The translations under genes were made by a program, and so were the position numbers. From contig NZ_LR594662.1 in the NCBI RefSeq assembly GCF_901827175.1, positions 5,642,001 through 5,706,000 of the forward strand: 64,000 nucleotides of DNA, read 5' to 3'. Under the pieces are notes generated by a model. That model did not search any database. It saw only the letters and a program-made list of their open reading frames with translations, and was not told the origin of the DNA. Positions 8,320 to 16,658 of the stretch are shown here, piece after piece (positions within the stretch are counted from its first letter, which is position 1; every line of letters starts with the position of its first letter). This DNA comes from Variovorax sp. RA8. GTDB taxonomy: Bacteria; Pseudomonadota; Gammaproteobacteria; Burkholderiales; Burkholderiaceae_C.

Positions 8320-8964
8320 TCAGGAGGCGATCACGATCGGAAAGCGCGCCTGCCAGCCGTCCGAGGTCCGCTCGAAGGGCACGGTCACGGCCTCGCGCGC
8401 AGGCGCCGGCAGGTTGCGCCACAGGAAGTCGCGTGCATTGCCCGGATCGCCGGCCACGTAGAGCTGTGTGGTCAGCAGTTCACGTCCGCCCAGTTTGACC
8501 TTCACGTGGATGTGGGGCGTACGGCCGCTGTACGCCACCGGCCGGATCGTGCGGAAGCGCCAGCGGCCCTCGGCATCGACGGCCACGCGGCCGAAGCCCT
8601 GGAACGCGGCGTCGGCACGATTGCCGTCGCCCGGATGGTGGTAGTGGCCGCCCTGGTCGCACTGCCAGATCTCGACCTGGGCGCCGCGCAGCGGGCGGCC
8701 GTCGAGGTCGGTCACGCTGCCCTCGAGCGAGGCCGACTGGCCGCTGCGGTAGCTGAGCGCGCCATTGCGCAGCAGGTCGTTGTCGGCATCGGCCGGCAGC
8801 TTGACCGGGTAGAACGGGCCCTCGGTCTGCGAAGGCGTGGCGATGCGCCCCGGCTGCGGCTGCGCGCGGGCGCCGAGCCACAGCACTGGCACCGCGACGA
8901 AGGCAGCGGCCACCGCGCGGCGGGGAAGAAGTCCAGGGGAGTGGGGCGAGGTCGGCGCAGCCAT
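8320..8964 (-). CDS. Exported intradiol ring-cleavage dioxygenase-like protein
   Basis: This 214-residue protein matches the catechol/protocatechuate intradiol dioxygenase core: TPSQTEGPFYP, GSVTDLDGRPLRGAQVEIWQCD, and the four Fe(III) ligands Y108 (GGHYHHP), Y145, H151 and H153 (AYSGRTPHIHV). An N-terminal RR followed by a hydrophobic stretch (residues 15-35) ending in ARAQ looks like a secretion signal, possibly Tat. Cytoplasmic protocatechuate dioxygenases have none. No alpha subunit or beta-ketoadipate genes adjoin, so it belongs to the orphan exported group of uncertain substrate. Confidence 0.82.
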   Translation of the reverse strand: MAAPTSPHSPGLLPRRAVAAAFVAVPVLWLGARAQPQPGRIATPSQTEGPFYPVKLPADADNDLLRNGALSYRSGQSASLEGSVTDLDGRPLRGAQVEIWQCDQGGHYHHPGDGNRADAAFQGFGRVAVDAEGRWRFRTIRPVAYSGRTPHIHVKVKLGGRELLTTQLYVAGDPGNARDFLWRNLPAPAREAVTVPFERTSDGWQARFPIVIAS

Positions 8965-9016
8965 GGCCCGTGGGAGCCGCCGGCCGCGCGCGAGTTCCCG
9001 CCGCGATCTTTTCCTG

Positions 9017-12000
9017 CTACCAGCGCACGCGCACGCCCACCGCCCCCTGGATCGAGGACTTCACCCGGGTATCGCCACCGGTGCTGAAGACCTTGCCGAG
9101 CTCGCCGTAGAGGCTCACGGTGTTGCTCAGCGTCAGCGTCGCGCCCGTGGCGAGCTCGACGGAGGTGTAGCGGCTCGAGCTCGCGATGGGCGTGGAGAAG
9201 CCGCCGTTGATGAAGCGCGCCGTGTCGCCCGCGTCGTTGGCGTGGATGACACCGACGCGGCCATAGGGCTGCAGCCGGCCTGCCGAGGTGGCGAAGTCGC
9301 CCTTCACGCGCACGCCCAGGCCTGCCGTCCAGCCGCTGGCGTCGTCCTGTTGCACGAGTGCGCCGGAAATCGCCAGGTCGTCGAGCTTGGCCCGGCGATA
9401 GCTGAGCTGCGCCTGCGGCTCGAGGGTCCAGTTGCCGCCGAGCGCGAAGGCCTGGCCGACCTCGACCGAGGCGGTGAGGCTGTTCCCCTTGCCTGACGCA
9501 GCGAAGCCGCCGAGCGGACGGATCGTGTAGCGCTGCGAGCCGTACTGCAGCACCGTGTCGACATAGAAGCCGGTGGCGTTGGCATAGCTGGCGTAGGCGC
9601 CCAGATAGCGCGCGCGCAGATCCGTGCTGCCGACGGCGCGGTAGAGGCCGCTGGCGAAGCCGCTCAGGTCGGCATTGCCGTCGAGCGTGCCGGCATAGAC
9701 GCCGGCGCGCCAGTCACCCAGCTGCGAGACGTAGAGATCGGTCCCTGCCTGCACGCCGCTGACATGGCCCTGCGTCGAGGGAGTGACCAGGCCCGACTGG
9801 CGGATGTCCAGGTCGCTGTAGACCGCGCGGGCCCAGGCGCGGCGCTCGGTCGAGAGCGCGCCGGCGACCGGCGTCAGGCTGGCCATCGCGCGGCCGCTGG
9901 CGTCGTCGTCCCCCATGCGGCTGCGCAGGCTGCCGATCATCGCCCGGTCGGCGCCGCGCAGTTGCGCAGGCAGGGCGGACAGCATCGAGGCCTCGGCGCG
10001 GTAGGCCGTCACGGCGACGGGTACCGGCGCGGGGGCGGGTGCGGGTGCAGGCGCGGGTGCCGGTCCTGGTGCGGGTGCCGGTGCCGGTGCCGGGGGTGCC
10101 GGGGGTGCGGGTGGCGCCGGCGGAGCCGGAGGAGCCGGAGGAGCGGGCGGCGCAGGTGGAGCCGGCGGCGCGGGAGGCGGTGGGGGCGGAGGCGGTGGGG
10201 GCGGAGGCGGCGGGATCACCTGGGAACGCAGGTACCAGTTCTCGCCGGCGCCGACCGTATCGGCAGCATACAGCCGGTACTCGAAAGCGCCCGCGTCCAC
10301 GTGGCCCGCGCCTCCGAGCGCGAAGGCGCTCTTGGTGGTCTGCGCCGTGGTGGTGGCCCCGTTCAGTGCCGTGATCACTTCGATGCCGTTGCCCGCGGTC
10401 TGGCCGCCCAGGCCGCCGAGGTTGGTGATCTGCAGGGTGGTGCTGCCGCTGGCGACCGCCGTGGGGCCGTCGAGCACCAGGCGGTCGGAAGGTCCGGCGG
10501 CACCGAGCACGGTGCCCAGGCGCAGCGTGCCGTTGTTGCCGACATAGGGGCCGTTGACCGTGAGCGTGGTGCCCGCCGTGGCGCCGGCCAGCGAGACGGT
10601 GCCGCTGTTGTTGAGCGAGGCCATGCTCTGGCTGAAGCCCGCCAAATCGAGGGTGGCGCCCGCGGCCACGCTGTGCGCCGAGGCGGCGCTCAAGGTGTTG
10701 GCCGTGCCGGCGCGCAGCGTGCCGCCGGCCACGGTGGTGCTGCCGGTGTAGGTGTTGGCGCCCGACAGGGTCAGCGTGCCGGCGCCCGCCTTGACCAGCG
10801 AGCCGGGATTGACCGGCGCGACCACGCCATTCGAGATGGCGCCGGTGAACGCGCCCGCGCCGACCGTGAGCTCCGAGCCGTTCAGGCCCACGGTGCCATT
10901 GCCGTTCAGTTGCGCGACCGTCTGGACGGCGTTGACGAGCTCCAGGCCCGACACCTGCGCAGGCACGGTGCTGCCGGTGGAGTTGACGGTCAGGTTCGCG
11001 GTCGAGGCGAAGTGGCCGCTGCCCTCCGCCACCACCGCGCCGCCGGGATTGACCACCAGGTCACCAGGAACATTGCCCGTGGCGGTCAATGCCAGCTGGA
11101 CGTTGCCCTGGACGGTGGTGGTGCCGGTGTAGTTGTTGGGCGTCGTGAAGCTGAACCCGCCCCATGGCGCCGTCGCATCCAGGGTGATGCCGTGGCTGCC
11201 GCCGATCCCTCCATCGAAGCTGACGATGCCGGCGGTGCTGGTTTGCGTCAGCGTGGCATCGGCCGCCAGCGTGACCGGCCCCGCCAGGGCGAGAGTTCCG
11301 CTGGTCGCGAGGTTGACGTTGCCCCCGATCGCGACCGCGTTGCTCATCGACAGCGGGCTGCTCGTGATGAAGGTGCCGGCGTTCAGGGTGATCGGCCCGG
11401 TGCCGAGCACCCCGGCGCTGCCGATGCTCAGCCCCCCCGCATTCAGGATCGTGCCGCCGCTGTAGTTGTTGGCCCCTGTGACGGTGGTGGTGCCGGCGCC
11501 GGCCTGCGTCAGCGTACCGGTGCCGGTGATCGCATTGGCCAGGGTGTAGTTGTCCGAACGGTTGACGATCAGCGACGCGTTGTTGGTGATCGCGCCCACC
11601 ACGCTGCCGCTCGCTGTTCCGTTGCCCAACTGGAGCGCACCGCCGCTGATGGTGGTTCCGCCGGTGTAGGTGTTGTCGCCGGTCAGGGTCAGCGTGCCGG
11701 CGCCGACCTTCACCACCGTACCGGTGCCGAGCAGGACCGAATTGACGTAGTTCGCGCCGTTCTTGTCCTGAACTCCCGGGCCGGTGCCCGCAATCACGCC
11801 GCTGATGATGTCGTTCTGGCCGAGCGCGCCCACTTCCAGCGTGGCGTCGCCGAGCACGACATTGCCCGATCCCGACAGCGAGCCGATCGCCGCGTTGGTT
11901 CCGGGCGTCATCCCGTTGATGTAGACCTGACCCGTGCGGCCGTTGATGGTGTCGTTTTCGTTGACCACCGTGGCCCCAGCCAGCGTTGCCGTGTTCGAGA

Positions 12001-13033
12001 CCTGGACCACGCCGCCGTTGTTGTTGATGGTCGCGCTGCCGCCGGTGCTGGTTTCCTGGAAGATCACCCGCCCACCGGTGTTGTTGATGGTGGCCGACTC
12101 CGCGCTGGCCCCCCCGGCTCCGAAGAGCACGTAGGTGCCCGGGGCGCCGAGGTTGACGGTGGAAGTCCCGGCGCCAGCGCCGAACTGGAACTGCAGGCCG
12201 CTGTTGCTGCCGTTGACGTCCGTGTTCGCCGCGGTGACGTTGACGGTCAGCGCTCCGGCGTTCGCGCCGGCGCCGTTGAAGCGAAGCTCGGCATTCTCGA
12301 GGATGGTGACCGGGCCGCTGCTGAAAGCACCCGCCGTGGTGGTCCAGACGTTCAGCCGCCCGGCGGTGCCGTTCCCCTGCAGCACGGTGCCGCCGGTGTA
12401 GTTGTTGGCGGGGTTGTCGATGGTCAGGCGCCGGTCCTCGTTGCCCAGCGCGTTCGTGCCGGTATTGCGCAGCGTAAGCACCCCGGAACCCGTGATCTGG
12501 CCTGTCAGCAGGCCGCCCTTGGTGCCGGCCACGTCGACCGTGCCACCCGCCACGCCAAGCGTGACGGCGCGACCGCTGGCGAAGTTGTCGGAACCCAGGC
12601 GCAGCGTGCCGCCATCGAGCACGATGCCGCTACCGGCCGCCCCCAGGTTGCCGTCCGCACTCACCTGCAATGCGCCGGCATTGATTCTGGTGGTGCCCTG
12701 GTAGATGTTGGCAGCGTCCAGCACGATGGTGCCGGGACCCGTCTTGATGATGCCGTTGGTGCCGCTGATGACACCGCTTTGCGTTGCCGTGCCCGTGCCC
12801 AGGCTGTTGAGGCTCACGTCGGACGGCGTAGTGTCGATGGGACCCGGTAGGTTGTCGCCATCGTTGTAGTCGACCGTCTGGGCGGCAGCGGTTGCTGCCA
12901 TCACGCTCAGGCCCGCCGCCACGAGCGCGGTAGCCAGGCCGCCGGAGCGCTTGCCGCGCGCCGCCGTGAGCTCCGACACCGCGACCCATGCGCCGAGCGC
13001 GTGGTTCCAGACGCTCCGATATGTCTTGTTCAT
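9017..13033 (-). CDS. Type Va autotransporter with ESPR signal, beta-strand repeats and proline-rich linker
   Basis: This 1338-residue secreted outer-membrane protein begins with an extended signal peptide (ESPR) MNKTYRSVWNHALGAWVAVS and a hydrophobic core ending at ATAAAQ near residue 50. The passenger (about 51-935) is built of autotransporter-associated beta-strand repeats such as GAGTLTLTGDNTYTGGTT and GAGTLTLSGANTYTGSTT. A low-complexity linker of Pro and Ala-Pro runs (about 941-1005) leads to a C-terminal beta-barrel (about 1060-1338) ending RVRVRW. The start at MNKTY is chosen for the ESPR; AGAGAGGGA lies upstream. No protease or lipase active site is recognised in the passenger, so adhesin or surface structure is most likely. 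Confidence 0.9.
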   Translation of the reverse strand: MNKTYRSVWNHALGAWVAVSELTAARGKRSGGLATALVAAGLSVMAATAAAQTVDYNDGDNLPGPIDTTPSDVSLNSLGTGTATQSGVISGTNGIIKTGPGTIVLDAANIYQGTTRINAGALQVSADGNLGAAGSGIVLDGGTLRLGSDNFASGRAVTLGVAGGTVDVAGTKGGLLTGQITGSGVLTLRNTGTNALGNEDRRLTIDNPANNYTGGTVLQGNGTAGRLNVWTTTAGAFSSGPVTILENAELRFNGAGANAGALTVNVTAANTDVNGSNSGLQFQFGAGAGTSTVNLGAPGTYVLFGAGGASAESATINNTGGRVIFQETSTGGSATINNNGGVVQVSNTATLAGATVVNENDTINGRTGQVYINGMTPGTNAAIGSLSGSGNVVLGDATLEVGALGQNDIISGVIAGTGPGVQDKNGANYVNSVLLGTGTVVKVGAGTLTLTGDNTYTGGTTISGGALQLGNGTASGSVVGAITNNASLIVNRSDNYTLANAITGTGTLTQAGAGTTTVTGANNYSGGTILNAGGLSIGSAGVLGTGPITLNAGTFITSSPLSMSNAVAIGGNVNLATSGTLALAGPVTLAADATLTQTSTAGIVSFDGGIGGSHGITLDATAPWGGFSFTTPNNYTGTTTVQGNVQLALTATGNVPGDLVVNPGGAVVAEGSGHFASTANLTVNSTGSTVPAQVSGLELVNAVQTVAQLNGNGTVGLNGSELTVGAGAFTGAISNGVVAPVNPGSLVKAGAGTLTLSGANTYTGSTTVAGGTLRAGTANTLSAASAHSVAAGATLDLAGFSQSMASLNNSGTVSLAGATAGTTLTVNGPYVGNNGTLRLGTVLGAAGPSDRLVLDGPTAVASGSTTLQITNLGGLGGQTAGNGIEVITALNGATTTAQTTKSAFALGGAGHVDAGAFEYRLYAADTVGAGENWYLRSQVIPPPPPPPPPPPPPPAPPAPPAPPAPPAPPAPPAPPAPPAPPAPAPAPAPGPAPAPAPAPAPAPVPVAVTAYRAEASMLSALPAQLRGADRAMIGSLRSRMGDDDASGRAMASLTPVAGALSTERRAWARAVYSDLDIRQSGLVTPSTQGHVSGVQAGTDLYVSQLGDWRAGVYAGTLDGNADLSGFASGLYRAVGSTDLRARYLGAYASYANATGFYVDTVLQYGSQRYTIRPLGGFAASGKGNSLTASVEVGQAFALGGNWTLEPQAQLSYRRAKLDDLAISGALVQQDDASGWTAGLGVRVKGDFATSAGRLQPYGRVGVIHANDAGDTARFINGGFSTPIASSSRYTSVELATGATLTLSNTVSLYGELGKVFSTGGDTRVKSSIQGAVGVRVRW
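10018..10212. repeat. Low-complexity GGYGGN repeats encoding the Pro/Ala-Pro linker
   Basis: Short G-rich direct repeats inside the autotransporter gene encode first a run of 14 prolines, then PPA triplets, then PA doublets. Such repeats are prone to slippage and could vary in length between strains. Confidence 0.8.
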
Positions 13034-13255
13034 GTTCTGTGCTGTCCCTCTCTCCGGTGGATGAAGCGGCATTGCGGCGTAGGAGAACCGTCGCACTGTC
13101 TACGAAAGTTTGCATTCTTACACAATGAGAACTTAGTAATTCATTCGCTTACAAAGATCGTTGCTTATTTCACGCAGAAAGGGTCGGCGATGCCTGGAAG
13201 CGACAGGTCACGGCTGTGACCGTCAGGCCGGACCCTGCGCGGCAGAATCCCGCCC
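13034..13255. promoter_or_regulatory. Divergent AT-rich promoter region between autotransporter and phosphatase
   Basis: This 222-bp gap is markedly AT-rich between 13100 and 13190 (for example ATTCTTACACAATGAGAACT) against the high-GC surroundings. It must hold the promoters of both divergent genes. I see no clear operator or RNA gene in it. Confidence 0.4.
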
Positions 13256-13930
13256 ATGGGACAGCTCTATCTCGTTCGTCATGGCCAAGCCAGCTTTGGT
13301 GCGGAGAACTACGACCAGCTCAGCGACCTTGGCCGCCGGCAGTCGCGGCGGCTGGGCGAGTACTGGCGCGAGCGCGGCATGCAGTTCGACGCCGTCATCA
13401 CCGGCACGCTGGACCGCCATCGCCAGACCTGGGAGGGGATTGCCGAGGGGCTCGGCCTTTCGCGCGATGACGTGCTGCCCTGGCCCGGGCTCAACGAGTA
13501 CGACGCCGAGGCCGTCATCGCGACCATCCATCCCGGGAAGCTGCAGCGCCCGGACACGCCGGAGCTGTACCGCCACCACTTCCGGCTGCTGCGCGAGGGA
13601 CTGGGTGCGTGGATGCAGGGGCGCACCACGCCCGCAGGCATGCCGAGCTACATCGACTTCCTGGCCGGCGTGACCACCGCGCTCGACCATGTGCGCGACA
13701 AGCACCATCGCGCGCGCGTGCTGGTGGTCTCCAGCGGCGGGCCGATCAGCACCGCGGTGGGCCACGTGCTGGGCACCAGCCCCGAGACTACGATCGAGCT
13801 GAACCTGCGCATCCGCAACACGGCCGTCACCGAGTTCGCCTTCACGCCCAAGCGCCACATGCTGGTGACCTACAACACGCTGCCGCACCTCGACGGCCCG
13901 GCCTACGAAGACTGGGTGACCTACGCCTGA
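13256..13930 (+). CDS. Histidine phosphatase family protein (phosphoglycerate-mutase-like)
   Basis: This 224-residue protein has the RHG motif with the catalytic histidine at residue 9 (LYLVRHGQASFG) and the second-half VVSSGGPISTAVGHVLG, where family members usually carry a second histidine near SHG. Here the position reads SSGG, so the second catalytic histidine appears altered. The family acts on phosphoesters through a phosphohistidine. It is divergent from the autotransporter and converges with cutA with a 10-bp overlap. Substrate unknown. Confidence 0.85.
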   Translation: MGQLYLVRHGQASFGAENYDQLSDLGRRQSRRLGEYWRERGMQFDAVITGTLDRHRQTWEGIAEGLGLSRDDVLPWPGLNEYDAEAVIATIHPGKLQRPDTPELYRHHFRLLREGLGAWMQGRTTPAGMPSYIDFLAGVTTALDHVRDKHHRARVLVVSSGGPISTAVGHVLGTSPETTIELNLRIRNTAVTEFAFTPKRHMLVTYNTLPHLDGPAYEDWVTYA

Positions 13931-14253
13931 TCGAGGCCGGTGCTGCCGGCGGCCAGCCAGCGCAGGTAATCGGGCGAGCCGGCCGTCATCGGCACCTGAA
14001 CGATCTCCGGCGTCTCGTAGCTATGGCGCTCTCGGATGAAGGCTTCGAGCGCCGGATAGCGAGCGGCCAGCGTCTTGATCAGCAGCACCCATTCGGGCTC
14101 GCGGTGCAGTGTCTCCTCCCAGATGTAGAAGCTGCGCACGCGCTGCACCTGCACGCAGGCGGCGAGCCGGGCCTCGACGATGGCGGCGGCCAGCGCCTCG
14201 GCCTCGTCCTCGGTGCTGGCGGCGGTCATCACGATGCAGGCTGGGTTGTCCAT
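13921..14253 (-). CDS. cutA: Divalent-cation tolerance protein CutA
   Basis: This 110-residue protein starts at MDNPACIVMTAASTEDEAEAL and has the CutA1 pattern: ARLAACVQVQRVRSFYIWEE, VLLIKTLAARYPALEAFI and HSYETPEIVQVPM. CutA1 forms stable ferredoxin-like trimers linked to copper and other divalent-ion tolerance; the precise role remains debated. The length matches the family. An in-frame upstream extension was rejected because homology starts at this ATG. The 3' end overlaps the converging phosphatase gene by 10 bp. Confidence 0.92.
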   Translation of the reverse strand: MDNPACIVMTAASTEDEAEALAAAIVEARLAACVQVQRVRSFYIWEETLHREPEWVLLIKTLAARYPALEAFIRERHSYETPEIVQVPMTAGSPDYLRWLAAGSTGLDQA

Positions 14254-14269
14254 GAGCGTCTCCGAAGGT

Positions 14270-14602
14270 TCAGGCCTGCCACACGCCGTAGCCGGCTTCG
14301 CGCAGCGCAATGCCCAGCTCGACTTCCATCTCGCGCGCTGCCTCGTAGGGCATCGGGTTGTAGACCGCGTAGAGCGCCGGCAGCAGCCTGAGGCCATAGT
14401 CACGCACGAAGGCGTTGGCCTGGATGCCGGCCTTGTGCTTGTCGAAGCGTACGTCGGGATCCAGCCCCGTCATGCCCACGTAGACGAAGGGCTGGCCGAG
14501 ACGGTAGTCGGGATTGGCGCGCCGGAAGCGGGCGATGTTCCAGACCCGGTCGTCGAGCTCGACGACGTAGACATGGTGATGCCCCCTGGATCGACGGCCC
14601 AT
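14270..14602 (-). CDS. Small GIY-YIG-like hypothetical protein
   Basis: This 110-residue protein contains VYVVELDD and, 32 residues on, FVYVGMTGLDPDVRFDKHKAG, which resembles the GIY-YIG nuclease core (two short strands followed by a helix with Arg and Lys). The final catalytic glutamate is uncertain (EMEVELGIALREAG near the end). It lies 16 bp upstream of cutA on the same strand. The fold assignment is tentative, and a DNA-cleaving role is not established. Confidence 0.55.
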   Translation of the reverse strand: MGRRSRGHHHVYVVELDDRVWNIARFRRANPDYRLGQPFVYVGMTGLDPDVRFDKHKAGIQANAFVRDYGLRLLPALYAVYNPMPYEAAREMEVELGIALREAGYGVWQA

Positions 14603-14625
14603 TGCCGCCCCGCTGCCCGGTTTAC

Positions 14626-14871
14626 TTACTTGCGCTTGAGAAGGGCCCAGATGAAGAGCAGCACGATCGCGCCGACCACCGAGGCGATGAAGCCGGCCCC
14701 CTCCCCCGCCCGGTACCAGCCCATGGCCTGGCCCAGATAGGTCGCGATCAGCGAGCCGGCGATGCCGATCAAGGTGGTGACGATGAAGCCGGCCGAGTCG
14801 TTGCCCGGTTTGATGGCGCGCGCTACCAGGCCCGCGACGAAGCCGATCAGAATGGTCCAGACGATGCTCAT
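14626..14871 (-). CDS. GlsB/YeaQ/YmgE-family stress-response membrane protein
   Basis: This 81-residue protein, MSIVWTILIGFVAGLVARAIKPGND through TTLIGIAGSLIATYLGQAMGWY and ending FIWALLKRK, has three hydrophobic segments and Gly-rich helices typical of transglycosylase-associated (YeaQ/YmgE) proteins. They sit in the inner membrane and are often induced by stress. AAGGA lies 6 nt before the chosen ATG. No regulatory site is evident. Confidence 0.9.
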   Translation of the reverse strand: MSIVWTILIGFVAGLVARAIKPGNDSAGFIVTTLIGIAGSLIATYLGQAMGWYRAGEGAGFIASVVGAIVLLFIWALLKRK

Positions 14872-14999
14872 ACGCTTCCTTGTTGTGGAGGAGAGGAGGC
14901 TCCTGCCGCCGGCGGTGGGGCCCGATTCATGATAGCGGAGCACCGTGCCGCTCTCGTGTCCTACACGCCCCCACCGGGTCGCGCGCTATACCAGCGGGC

Positions 15000-15629
15000 A
15001 TGCTCGAGAAGCTTCCTGACGCCATCGGCCTGGCCCTGCACGGCGTGCGTGCCGGCCTCGACGAGATCGCCTTCAACACCATCGGCCTGCGCCAGGGCAT
15101 GGCTTCGATCCAACTGGCCAGCCTGGCCTTCGCCGACCATGCGCCGCTGCCGCCGCGTTACACGGCCGATGGCGAAGGCCTGTCGCCGCCGCTGCAATGG
15201 ACCGGGGTGCCGGCCGGCTCGGCATCGCTGGTGCTGATGGCGGAGGATGCCGACTCGCCCACGCCCCATCCGCTGGTCCATGCCATTGCGGTCGGCCTGC
15301 CCGCGGAAGACGGCAGCCTGCAGGAGGCCGCGTTCCCCAGCGCCGACAACGCCGGCACCGGCCTCCATGTCGGGCGCAATTCGTATCTGCAGGCCGCCTG
15401 GCTGCCGCCCGACCCGCCACCCGGACACGGGGTGCACCGCTACGCCTTCCAGCTCTTCGCGCTGGACAGCACGCCCGACTTCTCGGCCACGCCCGGCCGG
15501 GAGGAGGTGCTGGAGCAGCTGCGCGCCCACGCCATCGCCAGCGGCTTGCTCATAGGCACCTGCGAACGGCCAGACGGCACGATCAGGATCGAGGACACCG
15601 CGCCCGGCGGACCGGCGGTTGCCGGCTGA
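15000..15629 (+). CDS. PEBP/YbhB-family protein (Raf kinase inhibitor-like)
   Basis: This 209-residue protein shows the PEBP core: PPRYTADGEGLSPPLQWTGVP, LVLMAEDADSPTPHPLVHAIAVGLP, and the ligand-pocket GHGVHRYAFQLFAL. Bacterial YbhB-type proteins bind anions or phospholipid-like ligands; their role is mostly unknown. The N-terminus has about 35 extra residues before the core (LEKLPDAIGLALHGVRAG). It stands alone between oppositely oriented genes. Confidence 0.88.
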   Translation: MLEKLPDAIGLALHGVRAGLDEIAFNTIGLRQGMASIQLASLAFADHAPLPPRYTADGEGLSPPLQWTGVPAGSASLVLMAEDADSPTPHPLVHAIAVGLPAEDGSLQEAAFPSADNAGTGLHVGRNSYLQAAWLPPDPPPGHGVHRYAFQLFALDSTPDFSATPGREEVLEQLRAHAIASGLLIGTCERPDGTIRIEDTAPGGPAVAG

Positions 15630-15640
15630 GGCCATTCACG

Positions 15641-16459
15641 TCAGGGCAGCGGCCCGGTGTGCACGGTCGCGAGCGGCAGGCGCGAGACCTCGGCCAGCAG
15701 CGCGGCGAGCTGGCGCGCCGCCGCCTCGACCACAGCCCGGCCCTTTTCCGCGCCGGCGGCAGCCGCATTGCCCGCCGCGCCCTCGGGGTTGTAGTCCTCC
15801 ATGGCCCAGCCGAGCCTGGCGCTCTTGCCGTCGCCGAGCAACGGGTAGTCCGCTGCCCGCTGGCGCGAGCTCGAGTCGAAATCGCGCGCGGCCTGCATGT
15901 CCACCTGCGCCGGCGCCAGCGCCAGCATCATCGAGGTCTCGATCTCGCCCGCGTGCACGCCGAAGCGATGCTCCTGCGCGCTGAACTTCGCGCCCGCCTC
16001 GCCCAGCGGCAGGTTGAACCAGCTCACGCTGTAGACGATCAGCCCGTGCGCCGCACGCAGCTCGCGCGCCGCGATTTCCATCGCGCCGGTGTGCCCGCCA
16101 TGGGCATTGAAGAAGACCAGCTTGCGCACGCCCGAGCGCGCCACGCCGGCGCCGATCTCGCGCCAGAGCCGGATCAGGGTCTCGGCCGACAAGGTCAGCG
16201 TACCCGGGAAGCTGGCGTGCTCGGGGCTCAGCCCGATCGCCTGGGTGGGCAGGAAGAGCACCGGCAGCGCGGCCGGCAGCAGCGGCAGTGCTTCGGCGAC
16301 GATGCCGTCGACCAGCGTCGAATCCACACCCAGCGGCAGGTGCGGGCCATGCTGCTCTGTCGCGCCCAGCGGCAGCACGGCGACCGTCGCGGCCGGATCG
16401 AGCGCGGCGAAGTCGCGGGTGGTGAGCTGGGACCAGAAGCGGCTGCGAGGAAGGGTCAT
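15641..16459 (-). CDS. Creatininase family amidohydrolase
   Basis: This 272-residue protein has the metal-binding start LGATEQHGPHLPLGVDS (E35, H37, D46), FFNAHGGHTG in the middle and GEIETSMML with the further glutamate, as in creatininase and related enzymes that hydrolyse small cyclic amides or formamides. No creatine genes adjoin, so the real substrate may be another cyclic amide. Its ATG overlaps by 4 bp the stop of a LysR remnant upstream on the same strand, hinting that it was once downstream in a LysR operon. Confidence 0.88.
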   Translation of the reverse strand: MTLPRSRFWSQLTTRDFAALDPAATVAVLPLGATEQHGPHLPLGVDSTLVDGIVAEALPLLPAALPVLFLPTQAIGLSPEHASFPGTLTLSAETLIRLWREIGAGVARSGVRKLVFFNAHGGHTGAMEIAARELRAAHGLIVYSVSWFNLPLGEAGAKFSAQEHRFGVHAGEIETSMMLALAPAQVDMQAARDFDSSSRQRAADYPLLGDGKSARLGWAMEDYNPEGAAGNAAAAGAEKGRAVVEAAARQLAALLAEVSRLPLATVHTGPLP

Positions 16460-16551
16460 CCGGCGATCTTAGGGCCGGTGGCCGGCGGCAGGGCCGCGAA
16501 CTTGGCGGCCAGGAACTCGACCAGCGCCCGCACCCGCGCCGGCACGACGCG
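16456..16551 (-). pseudogene. LysR-family regulator, C-terminal remnant
   Basis: Only about 31 codons remain, reading RVVPARVRALVEFLAAKFAAL and ending at a TGA that overlaps the creatininase start. This is the typical last helix of a LysR effector domain (PxRVRALVEFLxxxF). The N-terminal DNA-binding domain and most of the effector domain are absent. Immediately beyond, the opposite strand encodes the tail of another gene, so the rest was lost in a deletion. Confidence 0.7.
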
Positions 16552-16647
16552 AGCTTCGGCACGATCAACGCCGCCAACCTGCGCAAGGCCCATGCGCTGA
16601 TCGAAAGCGGCAGGGCGCAGGGCAAGGTCGTGCTGGCAGGCTTCTGA
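16546..16647 (+). pseudogene. Zinc-binding alcohol dehydrogenase/quinone oxidoreductase, C-terminal remnant
   Basis: The frame reads DASFGTINAANLRKAHALI then ESGRAQGKVVLAGF and stops at 16645-16647. The pattern AHxLxESGxxxGKVVL is the C-terminal end of medium-chain dehydrogenases/quinone oxidoreductases. No start or nucleotide-binding domain is present. It abuts the LysR remnant tail to tail outward, as if the facing 5' halves of a divergent pair had been deleted. Confidence 0.65.
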
Positions 16648-16658
16648 CGTCGGTCCCG

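Noticed and set aside
9764..12850. A very long open frame on the plus strand, over 1000 codons
   Set aside because: It lies wholly opposite the autotransporter gene and is a by-product of the GC-rich, repeat-rich codons. Its composition is Arg/Ala/Gly-rich with no domain.
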